Assembly (NCBI GenBank): GCA_947452235.1
Contig: CANGBK010000003.1
Location: 18,666-82,665, forward strand
Origin: Micrococcales bacterium
GTDB lineage: Bacteria; Actinomycetota; Actinomycetes; Actinomycetales; Microbacteriaceae
DNA: 64,000 nt
Reading direction: 5' to 3'
The notes under the pieces are model-generated. The model had not been told where the DNA came from. It ran no database searches and was given only the letters and a program-made list of their open reading frames with translations. The translations under genes were made by a program, and so were the position numbers. This document shows positions 17,596 through 27,799 of the stretch, one piece after another; position 1 is the first letter of the stretch, and each line of letters begins with the position of its first letter.

Positions 17596-19082
17596 TGCTA
17601 ATTCGCGAAGCAACAGAAAAAGATTTGTCTGGCATCATGGCCATTGAACATGAGTGCTTCATCAATGACGCTTGGTCTGAAGATGTAATGCTCAGTGAAG
17701 TTGTGGCATCACACACCTTCTATGTTGTTGTTATTGAGGAAGATCAAATTGTTGGCTATGCAGGCTTGAGTAAACTGCCTGGTAGTAATCAAGCAGATAT
17801 TCAAACAATTGCCACCAAACCTTCTGTTAGAGGCAAAGGTTTTGGTCGGGCTTTGATGAACACCCTAACCAGTAAAGCTAAAGAACTGGGTGCAACTGAA
17901 ATCTTCTTGGAGGTAAGAGCAGATAACACTGTTGCCCAGAAGCTTTATAACGTCTTTGGCTTCAAAAAGATTGGTGTTCGCAAGAACTACTATCAACCGG
18001 ATAACGTCGATGCTTTCGTGATGCAAACAGCCATCAATCACAAGGAGCCAATCGTTCTTGGTATTGAGAGTTCCTGTGATGAGACTGGGATTGGAATTGT
18101 TAGAGGTAATCAACTACTTGCCAATGTGATCTCATCTTCAATGGATCAGCATGCGATATTTGGTGGTGTTGTTCCTGAGGTAGCGGCCAGAGCTCACCTT
18201 GAAGCCCTAACCCCCGTATTAGATGACGCTTTAGAAAAAGCTAACCTCAGCCTTGATGACATCGATGCTATCGCTGTTACTAATGGACCTGGTTTAGCTG
18301 GCGCTTTGATGGTTGGTATTTCGGCGGCTAAAGCACTCTCTGTTGCTACCGGCAAGCCTATCTATGCGGTTAACCACTTGGTTGGTCACGTTGCAGCTGA
18401 CATTCTTGCAAATGGAGAAGTGGCAACACCAACTATTGCACTTTTAGTTTCTGGTGGTCACACCTCTTTATTGTTAGTTAGAGATTTGCTAACCGATGTC
18501 ACACTGCTTGGTGAAACGATTGATGATGCCGCTGGTGAAGCTTTCGATAAGGTGGCAAGAGTTCTAGGGCTTCCATATCCTGGTGGGCCGCAGATTGATC
18601 GGGTGGCTAAAGAGGGTAATCCAACTGCGATTAGATTCCCTAGGGGGCTAACTCTTCCTAAAGATATGGCAGAGCATCGCTATGACTTTAGTTTCTCTGG
18701 TCTAAAGACAGCTGTTGCAAGACATGTTGAGGTTCTAGAAGACAAAGGTGAAGACATTCAGTTAGCTGATGTTGCGGCCAGCTTCCGTGAAGCTGTTGTT
18801 GATGTTTTAGTTTCTAAGGCGATTAACGCTTGCAAGGAACATGATGTTCCAAGGCTTCTATTGGGTGGCGGTGTTACAGCTAATGCTCGCTTACGTGAAG
18901 TTGCTCAGGCTAGATGCTTAGAAGCAGGCGTTGAACTTCGTATTCCACCTTTTGATTTGTGTACTGATAATGGAGCGATGATTGCTGTTCTTGGCGCACA
19001 GTTGATTATGAGTGGTGCTGCCCCTAGCGATCTAGCCTTTGGGGCTAATTCAACCCTCCAGGTCACCAAAGTTCAGTCTTAG
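17595..19082 (+). CDS. RimI-TsaD fusion: N-acetyltransferase plus t6A transferase
   Basis: One 495-residue ORF joins two proteins. Residues 1 to about 150 are a GNAT acetyltransferase of the RimI type (S18 N-terminal acetylation), with the acetyl-CoA loop '[12 protein letters not shown]' and '[17 protein letters not shown]'. From about residue 152 ('[17 protein letters not shown]') to the end is TsaD, with metal-binding 'VNHLVGHV', 'VSGGHTSLL', '[19 protein letters not shown]' and '[14 protein letters not shown]'. In most bacteria rimI and tsaD are adjacent separate genes. I see no internal stop or frameshift. It is coupled to tsaB. Confidence 0.95.
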   Translation: MLIREATEKDLSGIMAIEHECFINDAWSEDVMLSEVVASHTFYVVVIEEDQIVGYAGLSKLPGSNQADIQTIATKPSVRGKGFGRALMNTLTSKAKELGATEIFLEVRADNTVAQKLYNVFGFKKIGVRKNYYQPDNVDAFVMQTAINHKEPIVLGIESSCDETGIGIVRGNQLLANVISSSMDQHAIFGGVVPEVAARAHLEALTPVLDDALEKANLSLDDIDAIAVTNGPGLAGALMVGISAAKALSVATGKPIYAVNHLVGHVAADILANGEVATPTIALLVSGGHTSLLLVRDLLTDVTLLGETIDDAAGEAFDKVARVLGLPYPGGPQIDRVAKEGNPTAIRFPRGLTLPKDMAEHRYDFSFSGLKTAVARHVEVLEDKGEDIQLADVAASFREAVVDVLVSKAINACKEHDVPRLLLGGGVTANARLREVAQARCLEAGVELRIPPFDLCTDNGAMIAVLGAQLIMSGAAPSDLAFGANSTLQVTKVQS

Positions 19083-19177
19083 ACTCCAATTTAAAACACA
19101 CCCCAAATTCAGGTGACTCCCAGTTTCAATTGCTCTAATAAGTCCATAACAAGTTCCAACTATCTTAAGGAGATTTG

Positions 19178-19546
19178 ATGGCTGAGTCCAACAAATACGA
19201 TTTCACCAAGCTAAACACCTTGGCTGTTGTTTCACTAGCCTCAGGCCTAACACTGCTAGGTTCTGTTGCCGCAGTGATCACCGGTCACATTGCTCTAGCT
19301 CAACTAAAAGACAGCAAAGAAAACGGTCGTGGTTTTGCTATTGCAGGTATAGTTTTAGGTTACGCGGGAGTAGCTTTTGGAATCCTGTTCACAATCTTGA
19401 ATGTCGTTTTAGAAGCAAGACATGGGATGCACCGAATCGATGACTTCCCAATGCCATACCGCGGGCCAATCAATAACTTTGATGACAACGGTGGTTTCGT
19501 GCCACCAGTTGGAACCCCAACCGCAACTCCGGTTCCTAACAACTAG
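19178..19546 (+). CDS. DUF4190-type two-helix membrane protein
   Basis: A 122-residue protein of unknown role. Two hydrophobic segments flank the short motif 'GHIALAQLKDSKENGRGFA', which is the DUF4190 pattern (about residues 14-75): 'NTLAVVSLASGLTLLGSVAAV' and 'IAGIVLGYAGVAFGILFTIL'. The C-terminus is proline/asparagine-rich and probably extracytoplasmic. I moved the start from TTG 19175 to ATG 19178, which has AAGGAG 5 bp upstream. It stands alone and ends at a bidirectional terminator. Confidence 0.8.
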   Translation: MAESNKYDFTKLNTLAVVSLASGLTLLGSVAAVITGHIALAQLKDSKENGRGFAIAGIVLGYAGVAFGILFTILNVVLEARHGMHRIDDFPMPYRGPINNFDDNGGFVPPVGTPTATPVPNN

Positions 19547-19568
19547 AGACACCGGTCAAGTAACAACG

Positions 19569-19608
19569 GTAAACCCTTCATTCCCTTCGCTGACAGCGAG
19601 GGGTTTAC
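19569..19608 (+). terminator. Bidirectional terminator between DUF4190 and methyltransferase genes
   Basis: GTAAACCC (19569-19576) pairs with GGGTTTAC (19601-19608), enclosing a second short hairpin CGCT-GAC-AGCG. The right arm runs into TGTTTAA. It lies between two convergent genes and overlaps the methyltransferase stop codon. Confidence 0.65.
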
Positions 19609-20786
19609 TGTTTAACCGGTTCAACTACCAAGACGCGGTGTTGATCTTGAACTCTGGTCACGATGATGGTTGCCGGTTTTGTTCCCTTGAGGTTTAGCTC
19701 ACGCCTGAGTTGCTCAGGGGTGATATCTGCACCACGTTTTTTGATTTCAAGGGGACCAACATTTAGTTCTTTGAGATAAGCCTTTAGTTTCTTTCTATCG
19801 AAGGCCAATGAGTCTATTAGTTTGTATTTTTTGAGCCAAGGGGAGTCAACTGAATCTCCTGATAGATAAGCAATCTCGTTAGCTATAAGTTTCAGATTCA
19901 GTTGAAATGCAAGGTCACCTATGAGATGTGATCTGATGATGCTGTTATCCGGCTCATAGATGTATTCACCTAGTTCACCTAGTTCTGCATCGGTTCGAGC
20001 TTTATTTGCTGAAGTTAGCTCATGAAAACCATTGCTGGTTATCAATAGAGCAGCTCTAGAAACTTCAGTTCGTTTCACTTTGCCAAAATATAGAGCAACT
20101 TCAACTAGTTCACCGTCAACGGAAACCCAAACGGCTTCAGCATCGTCAGGGATAAGATCATGGTCCATACCTGGACCTAATTTAACTATGGTTGGTTTTT
20201 TTCTAGCGCTTTCAAGAACGAAGTCATAGTTCGGTGTGAAATCTATTGGATCGAACTTACGTTTGCGCTCATCCCGTCTAGCCGGGTCAAGGAAAAGACC
20301 ATCGTATTTATCTAAATCAAGTTTTGTGACATCTTCCTGTTCAACGGTGACATTAGAGAAGTTAGCTAGGTTATACGTTGCGATGGCGGCGGTTACTTCA
20401 TCCAGCTCAAAAGCTGAGACTAGTAAATCTAAGCTGGCTAAAGCTAGAGATTCTGCCCCTATCCCACAACCCAGATCAGCAATATGGGTAAGCCCTGAAG
20501 ATCTGAATCTTCCAGCGTGAATGGCCGCTACCTGCAATCTGGATGCTTGTTCCAAACCGGCTTGCGTGAAGAGCATGCTTTTAGCAAAATCACCGAACTT
20601 AGCTTCAGCTTTTCTTCTTAGTTTGACCTGGGTTAGAACATCACCTACGAGCTCTGGATTGTGACCTGCTTTACGCAGTTTCGCCACCAGCTTGACCACA
20701 TCGGTCTTAGAGTCGATTTCGCCAACAGAATCCAGCAAAGCTAGGCCCTCACGGCTGATTAGGTTTAGGAAAGATTGGCGGTCCAC
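19605..20786 (-). CDS. THUMP-like class I SAM-dependent methyltransferase
   Basis: A 393-residue protein with a Rossmann methyltransferase core. SAM motif I is 'IADLGCGIGAESLALA' (near residue 94), a following acidic residue is in 'VSAFELDEV', and 'LFLDPARRDERKRK' matches the motif IV region of this actinobacterial family. The C-terminal part, ending 'KPATIIVTRVQDQHRVLVVE', is the THUMP-like domain. The target is probably an RNA base, but no substrate can be assigned from sequence. It starts with GTG at 20786, divergent from groES. Confidence 0.75.
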   Translation of the reverse strand: MDRQSFLNLISREGLALLDSVGEIDSKTDVVKLVAKLRKAGHNPELVGDVLTQVKLRRKAEAKFGDFAKSMLFTQAGLEQASRLQVAAIHAGRFRSSGLTHIADLGCGIGAESLALASLDLLVSAFELDEVTAAIATYNLANFSNVTVEQEDVTKLDLDKYDGLFLDPARRDERKRKFDPIDFTPNYDFVLESARKKPTIVKLGPGMDHDLIPDDAEAVWVSVDGELVEVALYFGKVKRTEVSRAALLITSNGFHELTSANKARTDAELGELGEYIYEPDNSIIRSHLIGDLAFQLNLKLIANEIAYLSGDSVDSPWLKKYKLIDSLAFDRKKLKAYLKELNVGPLEIKKRGADITPEQLRRELNLKGTKPATIIVTRVQDQHRVLVVEPVKQ

Positions 20787-20792
20787 CCATCA

Positions 20793-20798
20793 ACGCTA
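20793..20798 (-). promoter_or_regulatory. Methyltransferase leaderless-type -10 element
   Basis: On the minus strand TAGCGT is followed by 6 bases (TGATGG) and the GTG start, matching the TANNNT-N6-RTG layout. No convincing Shine-Dalgarno can act at this GTG. Confidence 0.4.
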
Positions 20799-20810
20799 AC
20801 AGCCCAAGGG

Positions 20811-20840
20811 TTAGCACTCATGGCTTGAGAGTGCTAATAT
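20811..20840 (+). promoter_or_regulatory. Perfect CIRCE operator (HrcA site) over the groES promoter
   Basis: TTAGCACTC-N9-GAGTGCTAA at 20811-20837 is an exact CIRCE element, the operator of the heat-shock repressor HrcA. Its left arm overlaps a -35-like TTAGCA and its right arm overlaps a -10 TAATAT (20835-20840, 18-bp spacing), so bound repressor would block RNA polymerase. It faces groES. Confidence 0.93.
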
Positions 20841-20891
20841 GAAAGCACGTCAAAAGACGAAAATTCCCAAAACAAATAGAAGAGGTTCAAC

Positions 20892-21188
20892 GTGTCGGTT
20901 TCAATTAAGCCACTTGAAGATCGCATTGTTGTTCTGCCAGTTGAGGCAGAGCAGGTCACCGCTTCGGGTCTGGTAATTCCAGACACCGCTAAAGAGAAGC
21001 CTCAGGAAGCTGAAGTTATTGCTGTTGGCCCAGGCCGCATCGATGACAACGGTAACCGTGTTCCACTGGACATTGCTGTTGGCGACAGAGTTATCTTCTC
21101 TAAGTATGGTGGCACCGAGCTAAAGATGAATGGCAAGGAATACCTTGTCCTTTCAGCTCGAGACATCCTGGCTGTAATCGTTCGCTAG
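20892..21188 (+). CDS. groES: Co-chaperonin GroES
   Basis: The lid of the GroEL folding chamber. The 98-residue protein has '[20 protein letters not shown]', the mobile loop '[16 protein letters not shown]' and '[19 protein letters not shown]'. The start is GTG at 20892 after AGAGG. A perfect terminator follows at 21211 and no groEL is adjacent, so groES is transcribed alone; separate groES/groEL loci are found in some Actinobacteria. Regulation by HrcA through CIRCE is directly visible. Confidence 0.97.
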   Translation: MSVSIKPLEDRIVVLPVEAEQVTASGLVIPDTAKEKPQEAEVIAVGPGRIDDNGNRVPLDIAVGDRVIFSKYGGTELKMNGKEYLVLSARDILAVIVR

Positions 21189-21210
21189 GTCACATTTCTA
21201 TAAACTCAAG

Positions 21211-21240
21211 TAAGCCCCGAGATTCTCGGGGCTTATCTGT
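21211..21240 (+). terminator. Terminator after groES
   Basis: An 11-bp perfect stem TAAGCCCCGAG-ATT-CTCGGGGCTTA (21211-21235) followed by TCTGTTT. It lies 22 bp after the groES stop and supports groES being monocistronic. Confidence 0.88.
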
Positions 21241-21298
21241 TTAACTTGGGGTCATCTTGGCAATAGTATTTTTAGTAACTAACGGTTAGGTAGTTCCA

Positions 21299-22195
21299 AT
21301 GGCTGAAGAAGAGTTCAACAGCGACGACGTCGTTGCGGTGCCACTGCGCCACCCATGGCGTTGGGTCTTCGGTGGGGTTGCCTCGGCTCTATTACTGGGT
21401 TTCATATGGGCCATTTATTCAGCCAAATCAATTCAGCACGAGATAGTCGTGCAGTTCATGCTGGATCCTAGAATCCTTGAAGGTATGTTTGTCACCCTTT
21501 GGGTAACAGTGGTTTGTATGTTTATCGCCACTGTTCTAGCAACAATTTTGGCGATCATGAAGCTAAGCGAAAACCCACTGCAAAGATGGTTGGCAACAGG
21601 TTTCATTGAATTCTTCCGTGGAACACCTTTGCTGCTGCAAATCGTGTTCTGGGGTTACCTGGGAATTATCTTCCCAAACCTTTTTGTTGGTATTCCTTTT
21701 ACAGACATCATCTTCTTTAGCGGTCAGACCAGCCAACTGATTCCAGCGATCATGGCGGGTATCATCGCTCTTTCACTAAACGAAGCTGCCTACTCTGCGG
21801 AAATTGTTAGAGCGGGTATCTTGGCTGTTGATTCAGGTCAGGTTGAAGCTGCTAAGTCTTTAGGTATGTCTGGTGGATACACCATGAGAAGAATTGTTTT
21901 ACCTCAAGCCATGCGTGTAATCATCCCGCCTATGGGTAACGAATTTATTGGAATGTTAAAGAACACCTCGTTGTTGCAGGTAATCGCTGTTGCAGAGCTT
22001 TATACCCAGGCAAGCACCATATCTTCAGCTAACCTAGCTCAGATTGAATTGCTCATGGTTTCTGGTTTCTGGTATTTGGTTATGACGACTGTTCTCGGTT
22101 TCCCGCAAAGAGCTTTAGAGCGCAAGTACGGTAAAGGTTTTGCGGTTGTTGGTGCCAGAAGCGAAGGCAGAGCGTTTAAGGTGGGTAAGCGCTGA
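21299..22195 (+). CDS. Polar amino-acid ABC transporter permease
   Basis: A 298-residue inner-membrane permease of the HisM/GlnP family. It has several transmembrane segments and the permease loop '[17 protein letters not shown]', followed by '[25 protein letters not shown]', which docks to the ATPase. It is first in a three-gene importer operon and overlaps the ATPase start by one base (TGATG). Family membership is clear; the specific amino acid is not determinable. Confidence 0.92.
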   Translation: MAEEEFNSDDVVAVPLRHPWRWVFGGVASALLLGFIWAIYSAKSIQHEIVVQFMLDPRILEGMFVTLWVTVVCMFIATVLATILAIMKLSENPLQRWLATGFIEFFRGTPLLLQIVFWGYLGIIFPNLFVGIPFTDIIFFSGQTSQLIPAIMAGIIALSLNEAAYSAEIVRAGILAVDSGQVEAAKSLGMSGGYTMRRIVLPQAMRVIIPPMGNEFIGMLKNTSLLQVIAVAELYTQASTISSANLAQIELLMVSGFWYLVMTTVLGFPQRALERKYGKGFAVVGARSEGRAFKVGKR

Positions 22196-22959
22196 TGACT
22201 AATGTGATGGTTGACGCTCGTTCAGTTAGGAAGCGTTACGGATCTAACGAAGTTCTAAAAGGTATTAGCCTGACGGTTGAACAAGGTGAAGTGCTTTGTA
22301 TTATTGGTCCTTCAGGTTCAGGTAAGTCAACGTTCTTAAGATGCCTAAACCACCTCGAATCAATCAATGGTGGCCGCATCATCGTCAACGGTGAGCTCAT
22401 GGGTTATCGCCAAGTAGGCAATGTTTTGCACGAAATGAAACCTTCCGAGATTGCACGTCAAAGACAGTCAATCGGTATGGTTTTCCAGCGTTTCAACCTT
22501 TTCCCACACATGACTGCACTGCAGAATGTGATTGAAGCACCTATAGGAGTCTCTAAGGTTTCAGCTGCGGAAGCTAAGAAACTAGGCCAGGAGCTTTTAG
22601 CTCAGGTGGGCTTAGCCGAGAAAGCTGATCACTATCCTTCACAGTTATCTGGTGGCCAACAGCAACGTGTTGCTATTGCTAGAGCGTTGGCTATGAAACC
22701 AACTTTGATGCTTTTTGATGAACCGACCTCAGCTTTAGATCCAGAGCTGGTTGGAGATGTTTTAGATGTTATGAAAGGTCTAGCCAAGGCTGGAATGACT
22801 ATGATTGTTGTAACTCATGAGATGGGCTTCGCTCGTGAAGTTGCAGACAAAGTCGTCTTCATCGACAAGGGTCAAATTGTTGAGATGGGTACTCCGAAAG
22901 AGGTTCTAGATAAACCTCAAGAAGCGAGAACAAAAGCCTTCCTCAACAAAGTCCTTTAG
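22195..22959 (+). CDS. Polar amino-acid ABC transporter ATP-binding protein
   Basis: A 254-residue ABC ATPase powering the adjacent importer. Walker A is '[18 protein letters not shown]', the Q-loop '[18 protein letters not shown]', the signature '[17 protein letters not shown]', Walker B '[14 protein letters not shown]' and the H-loop 'VTHEMGFA', all of the GlnQ/HisP subgroup. It is translationally coupled to the permease and followed after 36 bp by the binding lipoprotein. Confidence 0.95.
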   Translation: MTNVMVDARSVRKRYGSNEVLKGISLTVEQGEVLCIIGPSGSGKSTFLRCLNHLESINGGRIIVNGELMGYRQVGNVLHEMKPSEIARQRQSIGMVFQRFNLFPHMTALQNVIEAPIGVSKVSAAEAKKLGQELLAQVGLAEKADHYPSQLSGGQQQRVAIARALAMKPTLMLFDEPTSALDPELVGDVLDVMKGLAKAGMTMIVVTHEMGFAREVADKVVFIDKGQIVEMGTPKEVLDKPQEARTKAFLNKVL

Positions 22960-22995
22960 ATAATGAAGCGAAATAACTAATGAGAGCGAGTAAAA

Positions 22996-23895
22996 ATGGC
23001 TAACAAGAAAATAGGTCTAGTTGCAGCTGTTGCAGCCGGATTACTACTATTGGCTGGATGTTCATCTTCAGTCAGCAACGGTGTAGACCAGTCAAAAGTT
23101 GACAAGGCTGCACAGGCACTTCTGCCAGCTAAGTACCTAGACAAGGGCATCAATGTTGCTAGCGACATTCCTTGGGAACCGTTCGAGTACAACGATGCAA
23201 GCGGCAAGCTAGTTGGTTTTGACGTTGAACTTGGTGCACTTATCGGTCAGAAGCTTGGTGTGAATGTTACATTCAACAAGCAGGCATTCGACAGCATCAT
23301 CCCATCTCTAGAAGCTGGAACTCACGACATCATCATCAGCGACATGAACGACACCATCGAGCGTCAGGCTAAGGTCGACTTCGTTGACTACCTAATCGCT
23401 GGTTCACAGATGATCGTAAACAAAGGCAACCCAGATAACATCAAGAGCGCAACCGACCTTTGTGGTAAGACCGCTATTGCTGAAAAGGGAACTTCACAGA
23501 TTGATCTTTACGCAACTATGAGCGCAACCTGTAAGACCAACGGTATGCAGGCAATCAACGTAATCACTCTGCCAGATGCACCAAGCGCATACAACGCGCT
23601 ACGTGCAAACAAGGGTGTTGCTGTCATGCTTGACGCTCAGGTAGCTGCTTCAGCTGCTAAGACTGCTGGTAACGGCGAGTACTTCGAGGTTGTTAACGAC
23701 CCAGCTGCCCCTCACGGTTACGGTACTGCTCTTGTGGGTATCGCAACTCTAAAGGCAGATAGCAAGCTACGCGATGCAATCCAGGCTGCACTAAAGTCTT
23801 TGATTGCTGACGGTCAGTATGCAACTCTGTTGGCTAACTACGACATGCAAACCTCGGGTATTGCTGACGCAACTATCAACGGAACCACTAACTAA
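22996..23895 (+). CDS. Amino-acid ABC transporter substrate-binding lipoprotein
   Basis: A 299-residue solute-binding protein of the SBP_bac_3 family. The N-terminus has a lipoprotein signal with lipobox 'LLLLAGCSSS' (Cys22), so it is anchored to the outer face of the membrane. Binding-domain blocks include 'INVASDIPWEPFEYNDASGK' and 'VGFDVELGALIGQKLGVNV'. The codon choice resembles that of highly expressed genes. It closes the importer operon, followed by a terminator. Confidence 0.93.
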   Translation: MANKKIGLVAAVAAGLLLLAGCSSSVSNGVDQSKVDKAAQALLPAKYLDKGINVASDIPWEPFEYNDASGKLVGFDVELGALIGQKLGVNVTFNKQAFDSIIPSLEAGTHDIIISDMNDTIERQAKVDFVDYLIAGSQMIVNKGNPDNIKSATDLCGKTAIAEKGTSQIDLYATMSATCKTNGMQAINVITLPDAPSAYNALRANKGVAVMLDAQVAASAAKTAGNGEYFEVVNDPAAPHGYGTALVGIATLKADSKLRDAIQAALKSLIADGQYATLLANYDMQTSGIADATINGTTN

Positions 23896-23910
23896 TAGCT
23901 TCAAAAGATC

Positions 23911-23943
23911 ACGGGTCGGCTAATAACCGGCCCGTTTTCTTTT
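23911..23943 (+). terminator. Terminator after the amino-acid importer operon
   Basis: ACGGGTCGG-CTAATAA-CCGGCCCGT, a 9-bp stem with one G-T pair, followed by TTTCTTTT. It lies 15 bp after the stop of the binding protein. Confidence 0.85.
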
Positions 23944-23981
23944 AACTGGGGATAACTAAAACTTGGGATAGGCGTTTTGTT

Positions 23982-23987
23982 TATTCT
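23982..23987 (+). promoter_or_regulatory. Leaderless-type -10 element for the orphan binding protein
   Basis: TATTCT, 6 bases (CATGTC), then the ATG at 23994. No Shine-Dalgarno lies between the preceding terminator and the start. Confidence 0.55.
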
Positions 23988-23993
23988 CATGTC

Positions 23994-25100
23994 ATGTCTA
24001 AACGGATAGTTATTTCTTTTGTTGCAGTTTTATTAGGTGCCTTATTTGTTGGGGTTAGTTATGCCAAGCCTTTAGCTCCGACGATACGCATTGGTGTTTT
24101 GACCACTTCTTCCGGGCCACTTTATTTCGCGGGTGCAGTTCAGAAGGCGGCAACAAAACTAGCTGCAGAGGATCTCTTTGATGATGGGGTGAAAACTTCC
24201 TTGTTCTATGAAGAAATAGGCTCGGCAGATCCAAAGGCAGCACTTCGCAGACTAAAGGCAGACGATGTTGATGTTGTTATTGGACCTATTGATTCTGTCT
24301 CCACTAAAACAGTTCTTCAGGCGAATATCAAAGACCCGGTTTCAATAATCTCGGCTTCGCAGATAGCCGACGAGATAGATGGTTCGGTTGATGGAACCAA
24401 CTGGATTTTTCGAACAGCCACCACAATAAGCCAAGACAACAATGCTTTGGTTGAGCTTTTGGCTAGAGATAAGAAAAGTTCGGTGGCTCTAGTAACAGGA
24501 ACTGACAGCTATTCGTTAGCGGCTCGCAGAACCCTGGCTTTTGGCTTGACTTTTAGTGGAGTGAATAATCTCTCTTTGTTTTCGATGAATGAGCTCAAAG
24601 CGCTAAGGAAAACTAGGCCGGATGTTTTAGTAATTGCAACCATGGAGGAATCCGTTCCGTTTATGAACCAGATGGCTGACTGGGTCGATGGCGTAAAGAA
24701 GGTTTATTTGATTCCAGGAAACATGGCGAATTACTCAATGTTTCCATGGGTAGAAAATCTTGCAGGGGCTCAAGGCATAGCTCCGACTGACGCGGCCTCT
24801 TCTAGCTTCAGGTCTCGGCTAGCTTCTGCTATGGATAAGCCATATTTAGTGAATAGTTCAAATTCTCTAGTTTTTGCCTTGGGTAAGCGAATCTACGACT
24901 CGATCATGCTTGCTGGTGGTGCTTATCGATCGGGGGATAGTGCTTTGGGATTTAGGAATAGGTTGGCTCAGGCTAAGGCAGATAACAGGCTCCTTTTCAG
25001 CTCAGATGGCTACTACAGGGCTCAGAAATACACCATTTACCGCTACGGGTCTGGAGGCTTATTCGCCCCTGTGGGCATTTTCGAGAGAGATACCCCTTAG
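23994..25100 (+). CDS. Orphan ABC-type substrate-binding protein (branched-chain amino-acid type fold)
   Basis: A 368-residue exported protein. A signal peptide (hydrophobic core after 'MSKRIV', ending near 'VSYAKPLAP') lacks a lipobox Cys, so it is probably released or held by the wall. The mature part resembles periplasmic-binding-fold type I proteins (Peripla_BP_6): 'IRIGVLTTSSGPLYFAGAVQ', 'DVDVVIGPIDSVSTK' and a second lobe. No permease or ATPase adjoins, so it may serve a distant transporter or be a sensor. The assignment is by fold pattern only. Confidence 0.65.
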   Translation: MSKRIVISFVAVLLGALFVGVSYAKPLAPTIRIGVLTTSSGPLYFAGAVQKAATKLAAEDLFDDGVKTSLFYEEIGSADPKAALRRLKADDVDVVIGPIDSVSTKTVLQANIKDPVSIISASQIADEIDGSVDGTNWIFRTATTISQDNNALVELLARDKKSSVALVTGTDSYSLAARRTLAFGLTFSGVNNLSLFSMNELKALRKTRPDVLVIATMEESVPFMNQMADWVDGVKKVYLIPGNMANYSMFPWVENLAGAQGIAPTDAASSSFRSRLASAMDKPYLVNSSNSLVFALGKRIYDSIMLAGGAYRSGDSALGFRNRLAQAKADNRLLFSSDGYYRAQKYTIYRYGSGGLFAPVGIFERDTP

Positions 25101-25120
25101 CCAGAGGGCTTATGTTCGGG

Positions 25121-25126
25121 TAGAAT
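25121..25126 (+). promoter_or_regulatory. Candidate guaB -10 element
   Basis: TAGAAT lies in the 59-bp gap before guaB, giving a leader of roughly 28 nt. No clear -35 was found. Confidence 0.45.
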
Positions 25127-25147
25127 TGCCTAATCGCATCTTTTTGA

Positions 25148-26665
<1,518 letters not shown>

Positions 26666-26676
26666 GAGATAACTGA

Positions 26677-27795
26677 ATGAGTGAGATCGAGATTGGTCGC
26701 GGTAAACGCGGTAACCGTAGCTGGGCTTTTGACGATGTTGCAGTAGTTCCTTCAAGAAGAACTCGTGACCCTAGAGATGTTTCAACCAGTTGGAACATCG
26801 ATGCATACAGTTTCTCTTTACCAGTTCTTGCTGCACCAATGGACTCTGTTGTTTCTCCTGACACAGCCATCGCTATCGGAAAACTCGGTGGTCTTGGTGT
26901 TCTTGACCTGGAAGGTCTTTGGACCAGATATGAATATCCAGCCAAACAATTGGATGAGATTGCAAAGCTTTCAGGATCAGAAGCTACCAAGCGTATGCAG
27001 CAGATTTACTCTGAGCCAATCAAGGCAGAGCTAATCAAAGAGCGTATTTCATACATCCGTAAATCTGGTGTGACTGTTGCTGGAGCCTTATCTCCCCAGA
27101 ACACTAAAGAGTATGCCAAAGCTGTTATTGCAGCTGGAGTTGATCTGTTTGTGATTCGTGGAACCACCGTGTCTGCTGAACACGTTTCTAAGACTCAAGA
27201 AGCTTTGAACCTAAAAGAGTTCATCTATGAATTAGATGTTCCGGTGATCGTTGGCGGCGCTGCCACATACACAGCAGCCCTTCACCTAATGAGAACCGGT
27301 GCTGCCGGTGTTCTAGTTGGCTTTGGTGGTGGAGCAGCGTCAACTACCCGTAAAGTGCTTGGTATTCATGCTCCGATGGCAACAGCTGTTGCTGATGTTG
27401 CTGGTGCTAGAAGAGATTACCTGGATGAATCTGGTGGCCGTTACGTTCACGTAATTGCCGATGGGGGACTCGGAACTTCAGGAGATATCGTCAAGGCTGT
27501 TGCCTGTGGTGCTGATGCAGTAATGCTTGGTTCTGTTCTTGCTCGTGCAACTGAAGCGCCAGGTCAGGGTTGGCACTGGGGTCCTGAGAGTTATAACCCT
27601 GAACTTGTTCGAGGTGAAAGAGTTCAAGTTGGAACTTCTGGTTCACTAGAGCAGATCTTGCAAGGGCCATCTAATGCAGCAGATGGCAGAACAAACTTGA
27701 TGGGTGCCCTTCGTAAAGCTATGGCAACAACCGGATACAGCGACCTTAAGGAATTCCAAAAGGTTGACACTGTTGTTGCTCCATATGATGCATAA
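26677..27795 (+). CDS. guaB3: GuaB3 family IMP dehydrogenase-related protein
   Basis: A 372-residue IMPDH/GMP-reductase-like TIM barrel without CBS domains, of the type that accompanies guaB in Actinobacteria. It starts 'GRGKRGNRSWAFDDVAVVPS' and keeps 'HVIADGGLGTSGDIVKAVAC'. Aligned to GuaB, the catalytic-loop Cys (GPGSICTTR) is replaced by Ser in 'GGGAASTTRKVLGI', so classical IMPDH chemistry is unlikely from this chain. Its true reaction is unclear to me. It is 4 bp from the SURF1 gene. Confidence 0.88.
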   Translation: MSEIEIGRGKRGNRSWAFDDVAVVPSRRTRDPRDVSTSWNIDAYSFSLPVLAAPMDSVVSPDTAIAIGKLGGLGVLDLEGLWTRYEYPAKQLDEIAKLSGSEATKRMQQIYSEPIKAELIKERISYIRKSGVTVAGALSPQNTKEYAKAVIAAGVDLFVIRGTTVSAEHVSKTQEALNLKEFIYELDVPVIVGGAATYTAALHLMRTGAAGVLVGFGGGAASTTRKVLGIHAPMATAVADVAGARRDYLDESGGRYVHVIADGGLGTSGDIVKAVACGADAVMLGSVLARATEAPGQGWHWGPESYNPELVRGERVQVGTSGSLEQILQGPSNAADGRTNLMGALRKAMATTGYSDLKEFQKVDTVVAPYDA

Positions 27796-27799
27796 CTAG

